From Bacteroidetes bacterium MED-G17 (lineage in GTDB: Bacteria > Bacteroidota > Bacteroidia > NS11-12g > UBA9320), in NCBI GenBank assembly GCA_002457675.1, contig NTKK01000001.1, positions 62,001 through 126,000 of the forward strand: DNA of 64,000 nt, given 5' to 3'. Shown piece after piece: positions 9,288 through 19,443 of this stretch. The translations under genes and the position numbers were made by a program. The notes beneath the pieces are model-generated. The model saw only the letters and a list, made by a program, of their open reading frames with translations, did no database searches and had not been told where the DNA came from. The first letter of the stretch is position 1. Every line of letters starts with the position of its first letter.

Positions 9288-9826
9288 TGACGTCTAGCAA
9301 AGTTGCAATACGGTACGCCAAATCCCTTTATCAACATGCTAAGGATAAAAATGTATTGGATAACGTTTTTGCCGATATCCAAATGCTAAGCCAAACCATT
9401 AACCAAGTCAAGGAGTTCAAAAATGTACTTTCAAACCCGGTTATTTCTGTAGAAAAGAAAAAAGCCATTTTTCAAAAAATAGGTCAAAAGCTACACCAAG
9501 AAACACAAAACTTTCTGCATATGATTGTTGTCAAAGGTCGAACAAGCCAATTGCAAGGAATTTGCCATGCATTCGCTGATTTGCATCTTCATGAAAAAGG
9601 CATAATTATGGGAGAAATACAATCTGTGGTTCCCTTAGATAAAAAAGTAGTTTCAAGGATCGAAAAGCAATTAGCTTCTTTTGCCGAGGGGAAAAAAATG
9701 CAACTTTCCAACACCATCAACCCTTCTCTTATTGGCGGGTTTTTGGTTAAATTTCAAGACAAACTCCTTGATCAGAGTTTGAAAAAACAATTATCACTTA
9801 TTAAACAAACTATAACCAACAACTAA
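9287..9826 (+). CDS. atpH: ATP synthase F1 subunit delta
   Basis: A 179 aa OSCP/delta subunit that clamps the peripheral stalk to the alpha3beta3 head. The N-terminal helical domain begins with [13 protein letters not shown], the family signature for the first helix, and the C-terminal part has the [18 protein letters not shown] segment (consensus iDpsliGGfvir.gd). Length is normal. It lies between atpF and atpA with one-base junctions on both sides. Confidence 0.95.
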   Translation: MTSSKVAIRYAKSLYQHAKDKNVLDNVFADIQMLSQTINQVKEFKNVLSNPVISVEKKKAIFQKIGQKLHQETQNFLHMIVVKGRTSQLQGICHAFADLHLHEKGIIMGEIQSVVPLDKKVVSRIEKQLASFAEGKKMQLSNTINPSLIGGFLVKFQDKLLDQSLKKQLSLIKQTITNN

Positions 9827-9827
9827 T

Positions 9828-11411
9828 ATGTCACAAATCAGACCCGACGAAGTATCTTCAATCATCAAAGAAGAATTAGCAGGTGTTCAAAACGCCACGC
9901 AAATTGAAGAAGTGGGCACCGTTCTTGAAGTGGGCGACGGAATTGCCCGAATTTATGGTCTTAGCTCCGTTCAATCAGGCGAATTGATAGAATTTGAATC
10001 AGGCGTAAATGGTATTGTCTTAAACCTTGAAGAAGACAATGTAGGCGCTGTACTTTTAGGTTCGTCTCTTTCTATTAAAGAAGGCGATTCTGTAAAAAGA
10101 ACCAAAAGAATTGCATCCATCAACGTAGGAGAGGGCATGTTGGGTAGAGTGGTTGATACCCTTGGTAAGCCCATCGATGGTAAAGGAAATATCAAAGGAG
10201 ATGTATATGAGCTGCCTATCGAGCGCAAAGCACCAGGTGTTATCTTCAGACAGCCAGTAAGCGAACCTTTGCAAACAGGTATCAAAGCCATCGACTCGAT
10301 GATACCCATTGGTAGGGGTCAGAGAGAATTAATTATTGGCGACCGACAAACAGGTAAAACCGCCATTGCCATTGATACCATTATCAATCAAAAAGAATTT
10401 CATGAAAGAGGGGAAACCGTTTTTTGTATTTATGTTGCCATTGGCCAAAAAGCATCTACTGTTAAGCAAATCACCAAAGCTTTGGAAGATGCTGGTGCCC
10501 TAGAATATACCGTAATTGTTGCATCAAACGCTGCAGACCCTGCACCAATGCAGTTTTATGCACCAATGGCTGGCGCAGCAATTGGAGAGTTTTTTAGAGA
10601 TCAAGGCCATCCCGCCTTGGTAATTTATGATGACCTGTCTAAGCAAGCGGTCGCTTATAGAGAAGTTTCGCTATTGTTGAGAAGACCTCCAGGTAGAGAA
10701 GCCTATCCAGGAGATGTATTTTACTTACACAGCAGATTGCTGGAAAGAGCTTGTAAGCTCATCAACAACGATGACATTGTAAAAGGCATGAACGACTTGC
10801 CCGAGGCTATGAAACCCTTGGTTAAAGGTGGCGGAAGTTTAACTGCTTTGCCGATTATTGAAACACAAGCTGGCGACGTTTCTGCTTACATTCCTACCAA
10901 TGTAATTTCTATTACCGATGGCCAGATATTTTTGGAAAGTGATTTATTCAACTCCGGAATCAGACCAGCAATCAACGTAGGGATTTCCGTATCGCGTGTA
11001 GGGGGATCTGCTCAAATTAAATCCATGAAAAAAACAGCTGGTACGCTTAAATTAGACCAAGCGCAATACCGAGAATTGGAAGCATTTGCAAAATTTGGTT
11101 CTGACCTTGATGCCGCCACCAAAAGAATTTTAGATAAAGGTGCAAGAAACGTGGAAATTCTAAAACAAAAACAATACAGCCCTTATCCTGTAGAAGAGCA
11201 AGTTGCCATTATATTCTTAGGCACAGAAGGCCTTTTGAGCAAAATTCCAATCAACAAAGTGGCAGATTTTGAAGACAACTTCCTCAGCATAATGCGTACC
11301 AAAGGTGCCAAAACCTTGGAGCAGTTGAAGGCAGGAAAAATAAATGACGAGCTTAAAGAATCATTGAGAAAATTTGGCAATGAAGTGGCCAAAAGTTTTG
11401 AAGTAGCATAA
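9828..11411 (+). CDS. atpA: ATP synthase F1 subunit alpha
   Basis: A 527 aa nucleotide-binding, non-catalytic head subunit. It shows the N-terminal beta-barrel, the Walker [10 protein letters not shown] (about 171-179), the Walker B-like LVIYDDL, and the family signature [17 protein letters not shown] carrying the Arg finger (SVSRVGG). Length matches the family. It is one base after atpH and one base before atpG. Confidence 0.98.
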   Translation: MSQIRPDEVSSIIKEELAGVQNATQIEEVGTVLEVGDGIARIYGLSSVQSGELIEFESGVNGIVLNLEEDNVGAVLLGSSLSIKEGDSVKRTKRIASINVGEGMLGRVVDTLGKPIDGKGNIKGDVYELPIERKAPGVIFRQPVSEPLQTGIKAIDSMIPIGRGQRELIIGDRQTGKTAIAIDTIINQKEFHERGETVFCIYVAIGQKASTVKQITKALEDAGALEYTVIVASNAADPAPMQFYAPMAGAAIGEFFRDQGHPALVIYDDLSKQAVAYREVSLLLRRPPGREAYPGDVFYLHSRLLERACKLINNDDIVKGMNDLPEAMKPLVKGGGSLTALPIIETQAGDVSAYIPTNVISITDGQIFLESDLFNSGIRPAINVGISVSRVGGSAQIKSMKKTAGTLKLDQAQYRELEAFAKFGSDLDAATKRILDKGARNVEILKQKQYSPYPVEEQVAIIFLGTEGLLSKIPINKVADFEDNFLSIMRTKGAKTLEQLKAGKINDELKESLRKFGNEVAKSFEVA

Positions 11412-11412
11412 A

Positions 11413-12297
11413 ATGCCCAACCTAAAAGAGGTAAGAAATAGAATCAGCTCTACCCAGAGTACCAGGCAAATTACCAAGGCCATGAAATTGGTTTCCGCTA
11501 CCAAATTGCGGAAGGCACAAGAAGCCATTACCAAAATGCGGCCCTATGCCGAAAAATTGAGCCAAATTTTGGCCAATTTGAAAGACAGCGTGAAGGAAAA
11601 TGAAGAATTACTTAGGTATTTCGAAAAACGAGAAGTACGAAAAGTTTTGCTGGTGGCCATAAGCTCAGATAGAGGTTTGGCGGGTGCGTTTAATGCCAAT
11701 GTTATCAAAACCACCAAACGACTGCTTGGAGATACGTACAAGCACCTTGATGTAGAAACCGATGTAGAAATCCTCTATGTAGGTAAAAAAGCCTATGAAA
11801 TTTTGAAAAATGTCTTTCAAAATCCGCACAATACAGCGCACATGAACCTTTTTGCCCATTTGGGGGCAGATCAAGCATTTGCGCTGACAGATTTGCTGAT
11901 TCAAAAGTTCTTGAGCAAAGAGGTAGATGAGGTGTGCATGGTATACAACAGTTTCAAAAACGCGGCCACCCAAGTGGTGAAAACCGAGACATTGCTGCCC
12001 ATACAAACCCTAGAAAATGAAAACCAAAAAGGGCAAATTGAATACATTTTTGAGCCAGACAAAGTGGGTATTTTAGGTGACCTTATTCCTAGAACCATCA
12101 AAACACAGTTTTTCAAAGCACTGTTGGACTCTCATGCTGGTGAGCACGGTGCAAGAATGGTGGCCATGGACAAAGCCACCGAAAATGCAGGCGAATTGCT
12201 CAACAATTTAAAACTGCAATACAACCAAGCACGACAAGCCGCCATTACCAATGAAATATTGGAAATTGTTGGGGGCGCTGCTGCCTTGGACGGCTAG
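11413..12297 (+). CDS. atpG: ATP synthase F1 subunit gamma
   Basis: The 294 aa central shaft. The N-terminal helix (RNRISSTQSTRQITKAMKLV) and the C-terminal helix (MVAMDKATENAGELLNNLKL ... ITNEILEIVGGAAALDG) form the rotating coiled coil, with a Rossmann-like middle (about 85-210). This is the last ATP synthase gene here. In Bacteroidota beta and epsilon (atpD, atpC) are usually encoded elsewhere, so their absence is not evidence of a deletion. Confidence 0.97.
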   Translation: MPNLKEVRNRISSTQSTRQITKAMKLVSATKLRKAQEAITKMRPYAEKLSQILANLKDSVKENEELLRYFEKREVRKVLLVAISSDRGLAGAFNANVIKTTKRLLGDTYKHLDVETDVEILYVGKKAYEILKNVFQNPHNTAHMNLFAHLGADQAFALTDLLIQKFLSKEVDEVCMVYNSFKNAATQVVKTETLLPIQTLENENQKGQIEYIFEPDKVGILGDLIPRTIKTQFFKALLDSHAGEHGARMVAMDKATENAGELLNNLKLQYNQARQAAITNEILEIVGGAAALDG

Positions 12298-12379
12298 TTT
12301 TCCGACTGCTTTAAAAAAAAGTAATTCAGGTATTTCTTGGTAAATCCAAATCCTTTGTCTAGGTTCGGTGTACCTTATT

Positions 12380-12979
12380 ATGAAAAAATTACTCATCCTA
12401 GGTCTATTTATATCTTTTATTTTCAGCAAATTAAGTGCTCAACTCCTTCCACAATACAATTGCATTTGGCTTTATACAAATGAAATTGACTGTGCATTTA
12501 CTGTAGAAGTAGGTTTTTCTATGGATACAGTAGGAAACAACAACATTTCCCATTTTATGAACCACCAAGAACCAGCATATTTGCGTAATTGGGTGCCTGG
12601 GGGATGGAAAAGACCCAATGCCGATACAATGGAATTTAATTGTGCTTTTTGTGGCTTATCAGATTCTATCCTCGATGTATTTTTCAATAGCACCTCCAAT
12701 CCCCTTGACCCTTTCTATTATTTTGAGGCCATTACGGAGTTTTCCCCTTTATCTGTTCAGCGGGCATACGATTCGAAACAGCTTGACAAGCTAAAAACAA
12801 AATCTCAAAATCAAATCATAAATTTACCCGATGTATTTGGTTGTGTTCGAAACATTGCCCCAACCAATTGTGTAATCAACAATTACTCAGCACCCAGAAT
12901 AGATTGGGAAAACAAAAAAGTAGATTTTTTGGGGGCATATAAGCCACAATACCCTCCTTGTCCACCACCCAAACCCTAA
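12380..12979 (+). CDS. Secreted protein of unknown function
   Basis: A 199 aa protein with a clear signal peptide (MKKLLILGLFISFIFSKLSAQ, cleavage after SAQ is typical for Bacteroidota). The mature part is rich in aromatic residues, Asn and Cys (six or so cysteines, including EFNCAFCG and FGCVRNIAPTNC), so disulfides are plausible, and ends in a Pro-rich tail (PPCPPPKP). I do not recognise a family. The ATG at 12380 is preferred over an in-frame GTG 12 bases upstream because it begins the signal peptide directly. The next secreted gene follows after 18 bases, suggesting co-transcription. Confidence 0.65.
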   Translation: MKKLLILGLFISFIFSKLSAQLLPQYNCIWLYTNEIDCAFTVEVGFSMDTVGNNNISHFMNHQEPAYLRNWVPGGWKRPNADTMEFNCAFCGLSDSILDVFFNSTSNPLDPFYYFEAITEFSPLSVQRAYDSKQLDKLKTKSQNQIINLPDVFGCVRNIAPTNCVINNYSAPRIDWENKKVDFLGAYKPQYPPCPPPKP

Positions 12980-12997
12980 CCTAAAAAATAATATAAC

Positions 12998-14641
12998 ATG
13001 TCAATAAAAAAAACCATACTCAGCACCATGCTAATCGTTATGCTGTCTTTTCCTATTCTCGGGCAATACGCATTGCAACTACAATATTTCAAACACATCA
13101 AAAGAGAACGAGGGGATTTGCCCAATGGCTCTTTTGGGTGGCATAAGGCCTTTGTCAATGAAAATGGATGGATGTTTTTACTCAGTCCAGTGAGAGGAGC
13201 TTTTCAATTTGAAGACATCAATATACAAGGCGAGGAAGATAGTGTTTCAGGAAGCATTCTAATTGCTTTTGACAACAAAGGCAAAAAACGATGGCATCAC
13301 TATACTGATTCATCGGTAGGAGGAGGCCCAACACTAATATTGGGTGCGTGGGGAGATAATGGTGTTGTTACTTACTATGGTGTGGCTTTTTCAGATTTCT
13401 TGCATCTACCAGGTCATAAACGTATTAATTTTCCATCTGGAACTAAAGATGGGCTTGTACATTACGATTCTATGGGCAACATAGACAAAATAAAATTGTA
13501 CGAGTTAGAGGAAAAATTAGGTTTGGGTAGTGGTTCATTTCCCTTTCAAGGCAATTTGGTGAGTGCTTCATATTATGATGAAACCGTAACCATGTACGAT
13601 TGCGATTTGAATGTATTGCACCACCACAAGGTAAGGGCAGATTATGCTTCGGTCATTTTGGATGCAGCAGGCAATTGCTATTTCTTGGTGGATATTGGTG
13701 CCAAACGCAGCGAAAAGGTAAAAGGTAAAACCTATACAAATGACACAGACACCGCAGCTTGGCTTCTATTCAAATACAATGCACAAAACCAATTGCAATG
13801 GTATAAGCGTTTTAATACGGGCAAGGGCTTTGAAATCAACGACAACAAAATGTTGCGTATAAACAAGCGAAATGAGCTATTTGTAGCATTGCCTTTTATG
13901 GTGGATTTTGAAGTGGATGGCAATCTTTTGGTAGCCTATGCGTCGGGGCCAGTGGGTAAGCAAAAGACGGCCATCCTTCGCTTGGATGCAGCAGATGGCA
14001 AGCTGCTTAGCGCACACTATGACCCAGAAACAGCGCATAGCTTAAACGAGGTGCGCCAAGTGGTTTGGTTAGAAAATGACAAAAACGATGAAGTATATGC
14101 GTACTTATATGTAGAGGGCTTATTGGATTCTTTTGACCAGATAGGATTTGACAGCATCCGCAAATACCCGAGTAGAATAATACATTGGAATGCACAAACA
14201 AGCCACTCTGATCGTGCTTATGCCAATCAATCAGGTCGACGAGAAATAAGTGTATTGCCTAACCGACAAGTATTTTGGACTTTTCATATGTTTACTGACC
14301 TAACCAATTGGGTAGAGTAAAAAGCAGAATATTCAGAGGATGTCATTGTCGCAGTATTTGATACATTTCCATCCAAAGTATCGATAGTAGAAGCAGAAGA
14401 CGTTTTACAAAAAGTAGATTTGTATCCCAACCCCAACCAAGGGCTGGTGCATATTCACAATGGCGAAGACGAAACGGTAGCCATAAGCATTTACGAGGCA
14501 ACAGGCCGCTTAGTTAAGCAAGTATTTGTGGAAGCCAACAGCGATACAAAGGTTAATTACGGTGCATCACCTGGGGTGTACATCATTCATTTACTCAGCG
14601 AATCAGGCAAGCGCGCCAGCCGCAAAATGGCAAGGGAATAA
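12998..14641 (+). pseudogene. T9SS-secreted beta-propeller-like protein interrupted by an in-frame stop
   Basis: One reading frame runs from ATG 12998 to TAA 14641 but contains a TAA at 14318-14320. The upstream part (440 codons) has a signal peptide (ending near PILGQ) and repeated blade-like segments such as GSILIAFDNKGKKRWHH, DGLVHYDSMGNIDK, TAAWLLFKYNAQNQLQWYK and TAILRLDAADGKLL, typical of SBBP/propeller proteins exported by T9SS. After the stop the same frame continues without a break (KAEYSEDVIVAVFD ...) into a type A T9SS sorting domain: LYPNPNQGLVHIHN, ISIYEATGRLVKQV, SPGVYIIHLLSESG ending in K-R-A-S-R-K. The simplest reading is a nonsense mutation (for instance a lost Tyr codon) in a formerly 546-residue cargo protein. 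An assembly error is the alternative. Confidence 0.75.
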
Positions 14642-14665
14642 ATTCTATGTGAAACAAAACAAAGT

Positions 14666-15283
14666 TTATTGTTTTTTCCAGAGGTATTTCACTTCTTTCA
14701 AGAATTGTTTAAATCCTTTTAGTGTAAACATTTGCATAAATTCACCCACCAGCGATTGTTCAGTTTTTTGTTTGGCTTGCGTTTCATTCATTGCCAATTC
14801 ATTTTTTAGATTTTCTACGGCCATTTGAGCTTCAGCACTCCACTTTTTTTCTTGATTGCTGTTCATTTTGTAGCCCAAAATCTCAAGATTGTTGTCAATA
14901 ATTTCATCATCGGGATCTAGTTGCTTAGCTTTTTGATAATCCTTTAATGCTTGATCAAAAAATCCCAATTTTTCTTTGGCAAAAGCTCTGCAAGAGTAGA
15001 AATAAGGATTTTCTTTTTCTAGTGAAATGGCTTTGTCAAATGCCATCATGGCACCTTTATTTCTTAAGTTGAAAAGGGCTACACCCAATTCGTTCCAATA
15101 AGCGGCATTATTTTCATCTATATCCACAAGGTGTTCCCAAATTTGCTGGGCATTTTTGTATTGCTCCAGTTTAGAATGGCACCTAGCCTTGAGTTCTAAA
15201 GCAGCAAATGACTTGGCATTTTTTAGCTCTACTAAGCAAGTATCAAACTTTTGTTCATCAAACAACTTTTGCGCTTTTTCCAT
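14666..15283 (-). CDS. Tetratricopeptide repeat protein
   Basis: A 205 aa soluble protein with three to four TPR units (AAYWNELGVALFNLRNKGA, NPYFYSCRAFAKEKLGFFDQALKDYQKAKQLDPDD) and a charged C-terminal helical tail. No signal peptide or membrane segment is seen, so it is probably cytoplasmic. TPRs mediate protein contacts; the partner is unknown. Its ATG overlaps the last base of the fumC stop codon, so the two are almost certainly co-transcribed. Confidence 0.7.
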   Translation of the reverse strand: MEKAQKLFDEQKFDTCLVELKNAKSFAALELKARCHSKLEQYKNAQQIWEHLVDIDENNAAYWNELGVALFNLRNKGAMMAFDKAISLEKENPYFYSCRAFAKEKLGFFDQALKDYQKAKQLDPDDEIIDNNLEILGYKMNSNQEKKWSAEAQMAVENLKNELAMNETQAKQKTEQSLVGEFMQMFTLKGFKQFLKEVKYLWKKQ

Positions 15284-16683
15284 CAGTCGATGTTAATTTT
15301 ACCTACCATGTTTTCTGGTTTTACCCATTGGTCAAATTCACTTTCTGTAAGCATATCCATGGCAATGGCGGCTGTTTTTAGGCTGGTGCCGTCTGCATAA
15401 GCTTTTTTGGCAATTTTGGCGGCATTGTCGTAACCAATATGGGTATTTAATGCGGTTACCAGCATGAGGGAGTTTTCTAGTTTTTCTTTGATTACTTGAA
15501 AATTTGGTTGAAGACCTTGAATACAATTGTTGTTGAAAGACAAACAAGCTTGGCCCAATATTTTGGCTGATTGCAATAAGTTGGCTGCAATCATGGGTTT
15601 GAAAACGTTGAGTTCGAAATGGCCATTGCTTCCACCCACAGAGACGGCCACATCATTTCCCATGATTTGCGCACAAACCATGGTTAAGGCTTCGGCTTGT
15701 GTGGGGTTTACTTTGCCCGGCATAATACTCGAACCTGGTTCATTTGCAGGGATAATTATTTCTCCAATTCCACTTCTAGGCCCCGAAGCGAGCATCCTGA
15801 TATCGTTTCCAATTTTCATGAGAGAAACAGCCGTTCTTTTCAAGGCACCATGGAGCTCTACCATGGCATCATGGGCAGCAAGGGCTTCGAATTTATTTTC
15901 TGCAGTTTTAAGCGGCAAAGCGGTTTCTTTGGCAATTTTTTCTGCCACCAATTCCGTATATCCTTCGGGGGTGTTTAATCCAGTACCAACAGCAGTTCCA
16001 CCCAAAGCCAGTTCTGAAGCAGTGTCCATTGCTTTTTCTATGGCGTTTATGCTAAGTTCCAATTGTCTTCGATAGCCAGAAAGTTCTTGCCCTAAGGTAA
16101 TTGGTGTAGCGTCCATAAAGTGTGTTCTGCCAATCTTTACAACATCTTTAAATTCCCTCGCTTTTTTCTTAAAGGAATTTTTTAGGACTTGTAAACCAGG
16201 AATAGCAAAGTCAACCATTTGTTTGTAAACGGCAATGGTCATAGCCGTAGGAAAAGTGTCATTAGAACTTTGCGATTTATTTACATCATCATTTGGGTGA
16301 AGCACTTTATTTGTATCGGTGAGTTTACCACCAGAAATGATGTGCGCCCTATTGGCGATGACCTCGTTTACATTCATGTTTGATTGCGTGCCAGAACCAG
16401 TTTGCCAAACCACTAAAGGGAATTGATCGTCTAATTTGCCCTCGATGATTTCATCACAAACCTGGCAGATAAGTTCCATTTTTTCTTTTGCTAGAACCCC
16501 CAATTCAAAATTTGTTTGTGCGGCACATTTCTTTAGTACACCAAATGCCCTAATTATTTCAATTGGCATTTTGTTGTCTCCAATCACAAAATTTTTCAAT
16601 GATCTTTGTGTTTGTGCGCCCCAATATTTTGACGCTTCTACCTCAATTCCACCAATACTGTCTCTTTCTACACGAAATTCCAT
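15283..16683 (-). CDS. fumC: Fumarate hydratase, class II
   Basis: A 466 aa homotetrameric TCA-cycle enzyme that interconverts fumarate and malate without an iron-sulfur cluster. The sequence shows the N-terminal [20 protein letters not shown] start, [19 protein letters not shown], the [20 protein letters not shown] block, the catalytic region [14 protein letters not shown], and the fumarase/aspartase signature [13 protein letters not shown]. Length is as expected. It is the first gene of a two-gene unit with the TPR protein. Aspartase belongs to the same superfamily, but the overall pattern is FumC. Confidence 0.95.
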   Translation of the reverse strand: MEFRVERDSIGGIEVEASKYWGAQTQRSLKNFVIGDNKMPIEIIRAFGVLKKCAAQTNFELGVLAKEKMELICQVCDEIIEGKLDDQFPLVVWQTGSGTQSNMNVNEVIANRAHIISGGKLTDTNKVLHPNDDVNKSQSSNDTFPTAMTIAVYKQMVDFAIPGLQVLKNSFKKKAREFKDVVKIGRTHFMDATPITLGQELSGYRRQLELSINAIEKAMDTASELALGGTAVGTGLNTPEGYTELVAEKIAKETALPLKTAENKFEALAAHDAMVELHGALKRTAVSLMKIGNDIRMLASGPRSGIGEIIIPANEPGSSIMPGKVNPTQAEALTMVCAQIMGNDVAVSVGGSNGHFELNVFKPMIAANLLQSAKILGQACLSFNNNCIQGLQPNFQVIKEKLENSLMLVTALNTHIGYDNAAKIAKKAYADGTSLKTAAIAMDMLTESEFDQWVKPENMVGKINID

Positions 16684-16727
16684 TGGTCAAAAATAGGGGC
16701 TATCGAAGAAATTGGTGCGTTGATTTT

Positions 16728-17231
16728 TTATTTTTTCTGTTTGTAAACGGGCACCGTGCTACAGGGTTCTCCGTACATAATGCTTTTAACGACAGGTTGA
16801 AGTTTTTGGGTGATTTTTATGTAAGCCGATGTAGGAATGGCTTTGTCAAAACACCCTTTGATAACAATCCTTTTGTTTTCAAAATCTTTGGGCTTCAATT
16901 CGGCAATCCAGTTGCTAATTATTTGCTCTTCAACATTTGATTTATCACCAAAAGTGATGGAAGCGCAAATGTTGTGTAATTTGCTAGAAATGAGCATGTA
17001 AGCCCACAAAGGAATGATTGCGTCGTTTGAGCAGTGCACCCCAACGTGTTTATTCCGGAAAGCTTGAGTATCTAAGTCTTTGAGGTTCTGTCTGAATACT
17101 TTTTCTCTTAGCACGAGGCCTTGAAATAAATAGTCTTTTAGGTCAAACAAAATAATTTGTTTGTCGTCAATTTGTTTGTCCAACTCTAAGGTAATGATTC
17201 CGCTTTGGGCAACTTTGTTGACTATATCCAT
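16728..17231 (-). CDS. DUF2480 family protein
   Basis: A 167 aa cytoplasmic protein that I recognise as DUF2480, a family largely confined to Bacteroidota. Conserved-looking landmarks are IITLELD near the N-terminus, FDLKDYLFQGLVLREK, HCSNDAIIPLWAYMLI, IVIKGCFDKAIPTSAY and the ending KSIMYGEPCSTVPVYK. The function is unknown. Conserved Cys and His (VHCSND, KGCFD, EPCST) hint at metal binding, but that is inference. It follows pyk by 2 bases. Confidence 0.8.
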   Translation of the reverse strand: MDIVNKVAQSGIITLELDKQIDDKQIILFDLKDYLFQGLVLREKVFRQNLKDLDTQAFRNKHVGVHCSNDAIIPLWAYMLISSKLHNICASITFGDKSNVEEQIISNWIAELKPKDFENKRIVIKGCFDKAIPTSAYIKITQKLQPVVKSIMYGEPCSTVPVYKQKK

Positions 17232-17233
17232 AA

Positions 17234-18676
17234 TTATTTAACCTCCGTAATCTTGAGTGTGTTTGTTCGCGGTTTCTTTTTGATTGGCATACTCGCTGTA
17301 TTGATCACCAAATCACCTTTTTTAATCAATTGTTTCTCCTTGTACAGGATGTCAACAACATCATCAATGCTTTGGTCTGTGCTTACCATCTTATTATAGT
17401 GGAAACCCCTTAAGTTCCAGACGAGGTTTAATGTTTTTAGTATTTTTTTGTTCGAAGAAAAATAAAAAAGGTCTGCACTTGGCCTGTAGCTAGAGATTTT
17501 TTGTGCTGCGTAGCCGGAGTGTGTCATGGTTACAATTGCTTTGGCTTTGACATGATCACTTACTCGGACTGCAGTAAAACATATTTCGTCCGACAAAAAC
17601 TTTTCGGAGTCGTCTTTTGGTTTTTTCCCTTTGTAGTAGACCTCTCTTGAATTTTCTTCTGTAGAAGAAACAATTCGCTGAACGGCTTGAACTGCTTTTA
17701 AAGGATATTTTCCAACGGAGGTTTCCCCACTAAGCATTACGGCATCAGCGCCATCGATAACTGCATTGGCTACATCATTTGCCTCAGCCCTAGTGGGTGT
17801 TGGACTAGAAATCATACTTTCCATCATTTGCGTTGCTATTATAACAGGCTTTGCAGCAACGATACATTTTCGCACCACCTCTTTTTGAATAATTGGAACA
17901 TGTTCCATAGGCATTTCAACGCCTAAGTCACCTCTTGCCACCATAAGCCCGTCAGCCGCTTTTATTATAGCATCAAGGTTTTCAACAGCTTGAGGTTTTT
18001 CAATTTTTGCAATGATTCTTGCATCGCTTTCTTTTCCATCAATATAATGGCGTAAGATTTTTATGTCGTCTTGGTGGCGCACAAAACTTAGGCCTATCCA
18101 TTGAACTTCTTGGGTTAAGATAAATTCTAAATCTTTCAAGTCTTTTTTTGTAAGACATGGAACGGTAAGGTCAGTTTTTGGGAGGTTAAATCCTTTGTTT
18201 GAACTGAGCGTTCCACCAACTTTCACCATGGCTTTAACATTCTTTTCATCCAAAACTTCAATAAATTCCATTTCTATTTTGCCATCATCAAGCAAAACAT
18301 TTTCACCCAATCTAACATCTTTAGCCAGAAATTTGTATGAAACGCTTATTTTTTCTGCGGTGCCAACAACAGGTTCTGTGCTTATGATTAAGGTTTGACC
18401 TTCTTTAAATTCTACCCCATTATTTTCCATTTCTCCAATCCTCAACTTAGGACCTTGTAAATCGGCCAAGATACAAACATTGCTATTGAGTTCTTTATTG
18501 ATTCGGTTTACGGTATTTATTACTTCTGCATGTTGTTGATGTGTTCCGTGAGAAAAATTAATTCTGCATACGTCTACGCCGCTTAAGACCATAGATTTAA
18601 GCATTTTATAATCAGAAGAGGCAGGACCAATTGTGGCAACCATTTTGGTTTTGTTGTATTTGGCAAGTTTTATCAT
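17234..18676 (-). CDS. pyk: Pyruvate kinase
   Basis: A 480 aa glycolytic enzyme converting phosphoenolpyruvate and ADP to pyruvate and ATP. It starts KYNKTKMVATIGPASSDYK, has the substrate Arg region CRINFSHG, the active-site signature IIAKIEKPQAVENLD, the Mg-binding MVARGDLGVEM, and the MLSGETSVGKYP segment. The C-terminal allosteric domain is present. Its start overlaps the IPExxxVDY gene stop by 4 bases (ATGA). Confidence 0.97.
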   Translation of the reverse strand: MIKLAKYNKTKMVATIGPASSDYKMLKSMVLSGVDVCRINFSHGTHQQHAEVINTVNRINKELNSNVCILADLQGPKLRIGEMENNGVEFKEGQTLIISTEPVVGTAEKISVSYKFLAKDVRLGENVLLDDGKIEMEFIEVLDEKNVKAMVKVGGTLSSNKGFNLPKTDLTVPCLTKKDLKDLEFILTQEVQWIGLSFVRHQDDIKILRHYIDGKESDARIIAKIEKPQAVENLDAIIKAADGLMVARGDLGVEMPMEHVPIIQKEVVRKCIVAAKPVIIATQMMESMISSPTPTRAEANDVANAVIDGADAVMLSGETSVGKYPLKAVQAVQRIVSSTEENSREVYYKGKKPKDDSEKFLSDEICFTAVRVSDHVKAKAIVTMTHSGYAAQKISSYRPSADLFYFSSNKKILKTLNLVWNLRGFHYNKMVSTDQSIDDVVDILYKEKQLIKKGDLVINTASMPIKKKPRTNTLKITEVK

Positions 18677-19101
18677 ATTGGTAGATTATAAACTGTTTTT
18701 CCAGAGAATTTTTCAAATTTAAGTTCTTGAATCAATCTTATCATGGAAATTGATTTAATCTTTCTAATAAAATCGATTTTGTTTTTTTTGTCTAAAGGAT
18801 TTTGAAGAATAATAATGAAATCGAAAATGGATATTTCTCGAATGGCAATTGGCGCACCTTTTATAGATTTTGTCTTTACAAGTTTCCAAATCTGTTCAGA
18901 GCTATCTTCGTATTCAAAAAGTTCAAAATAATGTGTCGTATTTTTGATGGTCAATTCATGGTCGGCAGCTCTGCAGAAATGCATCTGCAAATTTTTGTTT
19001 AAAGACCATGCGATCTTGTAACCCGCCTCATTGGTAGAGATTAAAAAGTATTGGTTGTTTTCTGGAGAAAAGAAATCTTGAAAGTTTAGTGTCTGTCCCA
19101 A
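18673..19101 (-). CDS. IPExxxVDY family protein
   Basis: A 142 aa protein of unknown function. The pattern YFLISTNEAGYKIAWSLNKNLQM, then FELFEYED, IWKLVKTKS and IREISIFDFIIIL matches the IPExxxVDY family of Bacteroidota, with a divergent signature (IREISIFDF in place of IPExxxVDY). The synteny also fits: this family usually sits beside acpP-fabF-rnc and pyk, as it does here, although acpP is divergent in this genome. No membrane segment is seen. Family assignment is moderately sure; function is unknown. Confidence 0.6.
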   Translation of the reverse strand: MGQTLNFQDFFSPENNQYFLISTNEAGYKIAWSLNKNLQMHFCRAADHELTIKNTTHYFELFEYEDSSEQIWKLVKTKSIKGAPIAIREISIFDFIIILQNPLDKKNKIDFIRKIKSISMIRLIQELKFEKFSGKTVYNLPI

Positions 19102-19143
19102 AGTTTTAATCTAAAAAAGTGTACACCCGTTGGAAAATTGATA

Positions 19144-19175
19144 TTTGGCAATTCGTTTTAAATATCTGTTATTTG
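19144..19175 (+). promoter_or_regulatory. Candidate promoter for acpP-fabF-rnc
   Basis: Two TTTG motifs (19144-19147 and 19172-19175) are separated by 24 bases, which is the spacing between the TTTG of the -33 element and the TTTG of the -7 element TAnnTTTG. The TA of the -7 element is not matched (GTTATTTG). The start codon lies 28 bases further on. Confidence 0.35.
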
Positions 19176-19203
19176 CGTCAACAAAAATACATTCGAAAAC
19201 AAA

Positions 19204-19437
19204 ATGTCAGACATCTCAGCTAAAGTAAAAGAAATCATTGTGGACAAACTCGGTGTAGAAGAATCTGAAGTAACCAATGAAGCAAGCTTCACAAATGATT
19301 TGGGAGCAGACTCTTTAGATACAGTAGAGCTAATTATGGAATTCGAAAAAGAATTCAACCTTGCTATCCCTGATGAGCAAGCAGAAAAGATAGCCACTGT
19401 AGGAGACGCAATCAGCTTTATACAAGAAAATAGTTAA
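19204..19437 (+). CDS. acpP: Acyl carrier protein
   Basis: A 77 aa acidic four-helix protein that carries growing acyl chains on a phosphopantetheine arm. The attachment serine is in [15 protein letters not shown] (S37). The sequence is typical from [17 protein letters not shown] to the C-terminal [12 protein letters not shown]. It is followed after 6 bases by fabF, its main partner in fatty acid elongation. Confidence 0.97.
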   Translation: MSDISAKVKEIIVDKLGVEESEVTNEASFTNDLGADSLDTVELIMEFEKEFNLAIPDEQAEKIATVGDAISFIQENS

Positions 19438-19443
19438 GCGCCA

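Noticed and set aside
11413-12379. Loss of atpD and atpC after atpG as an operon deletion.
   Set aside because: Separate atpDC is the usual arrangement in Bacteroidota.
14420-14641. The T9SS sorting domain as an independent small gene starting at TTG 14420.
   Set aside because: It has no signal peptide and is in frame with the upstream gene with 33 open codons between, so it is the broken end of that gene.
14642-14690. Possible hairpin with a T-run (AAACAAA...TTTATTGTTTTTT) as a terminator between convergent genes.
   Set aside because: The stem is almost all A/T with mismatches and would be very weak; not reported as a terminator.
15527-16075. Plus-strand open frame of 182 codons across fumC.
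   Set aside because: It is antisense to strongly conserved FumC sequence and shows no protein-like motif.
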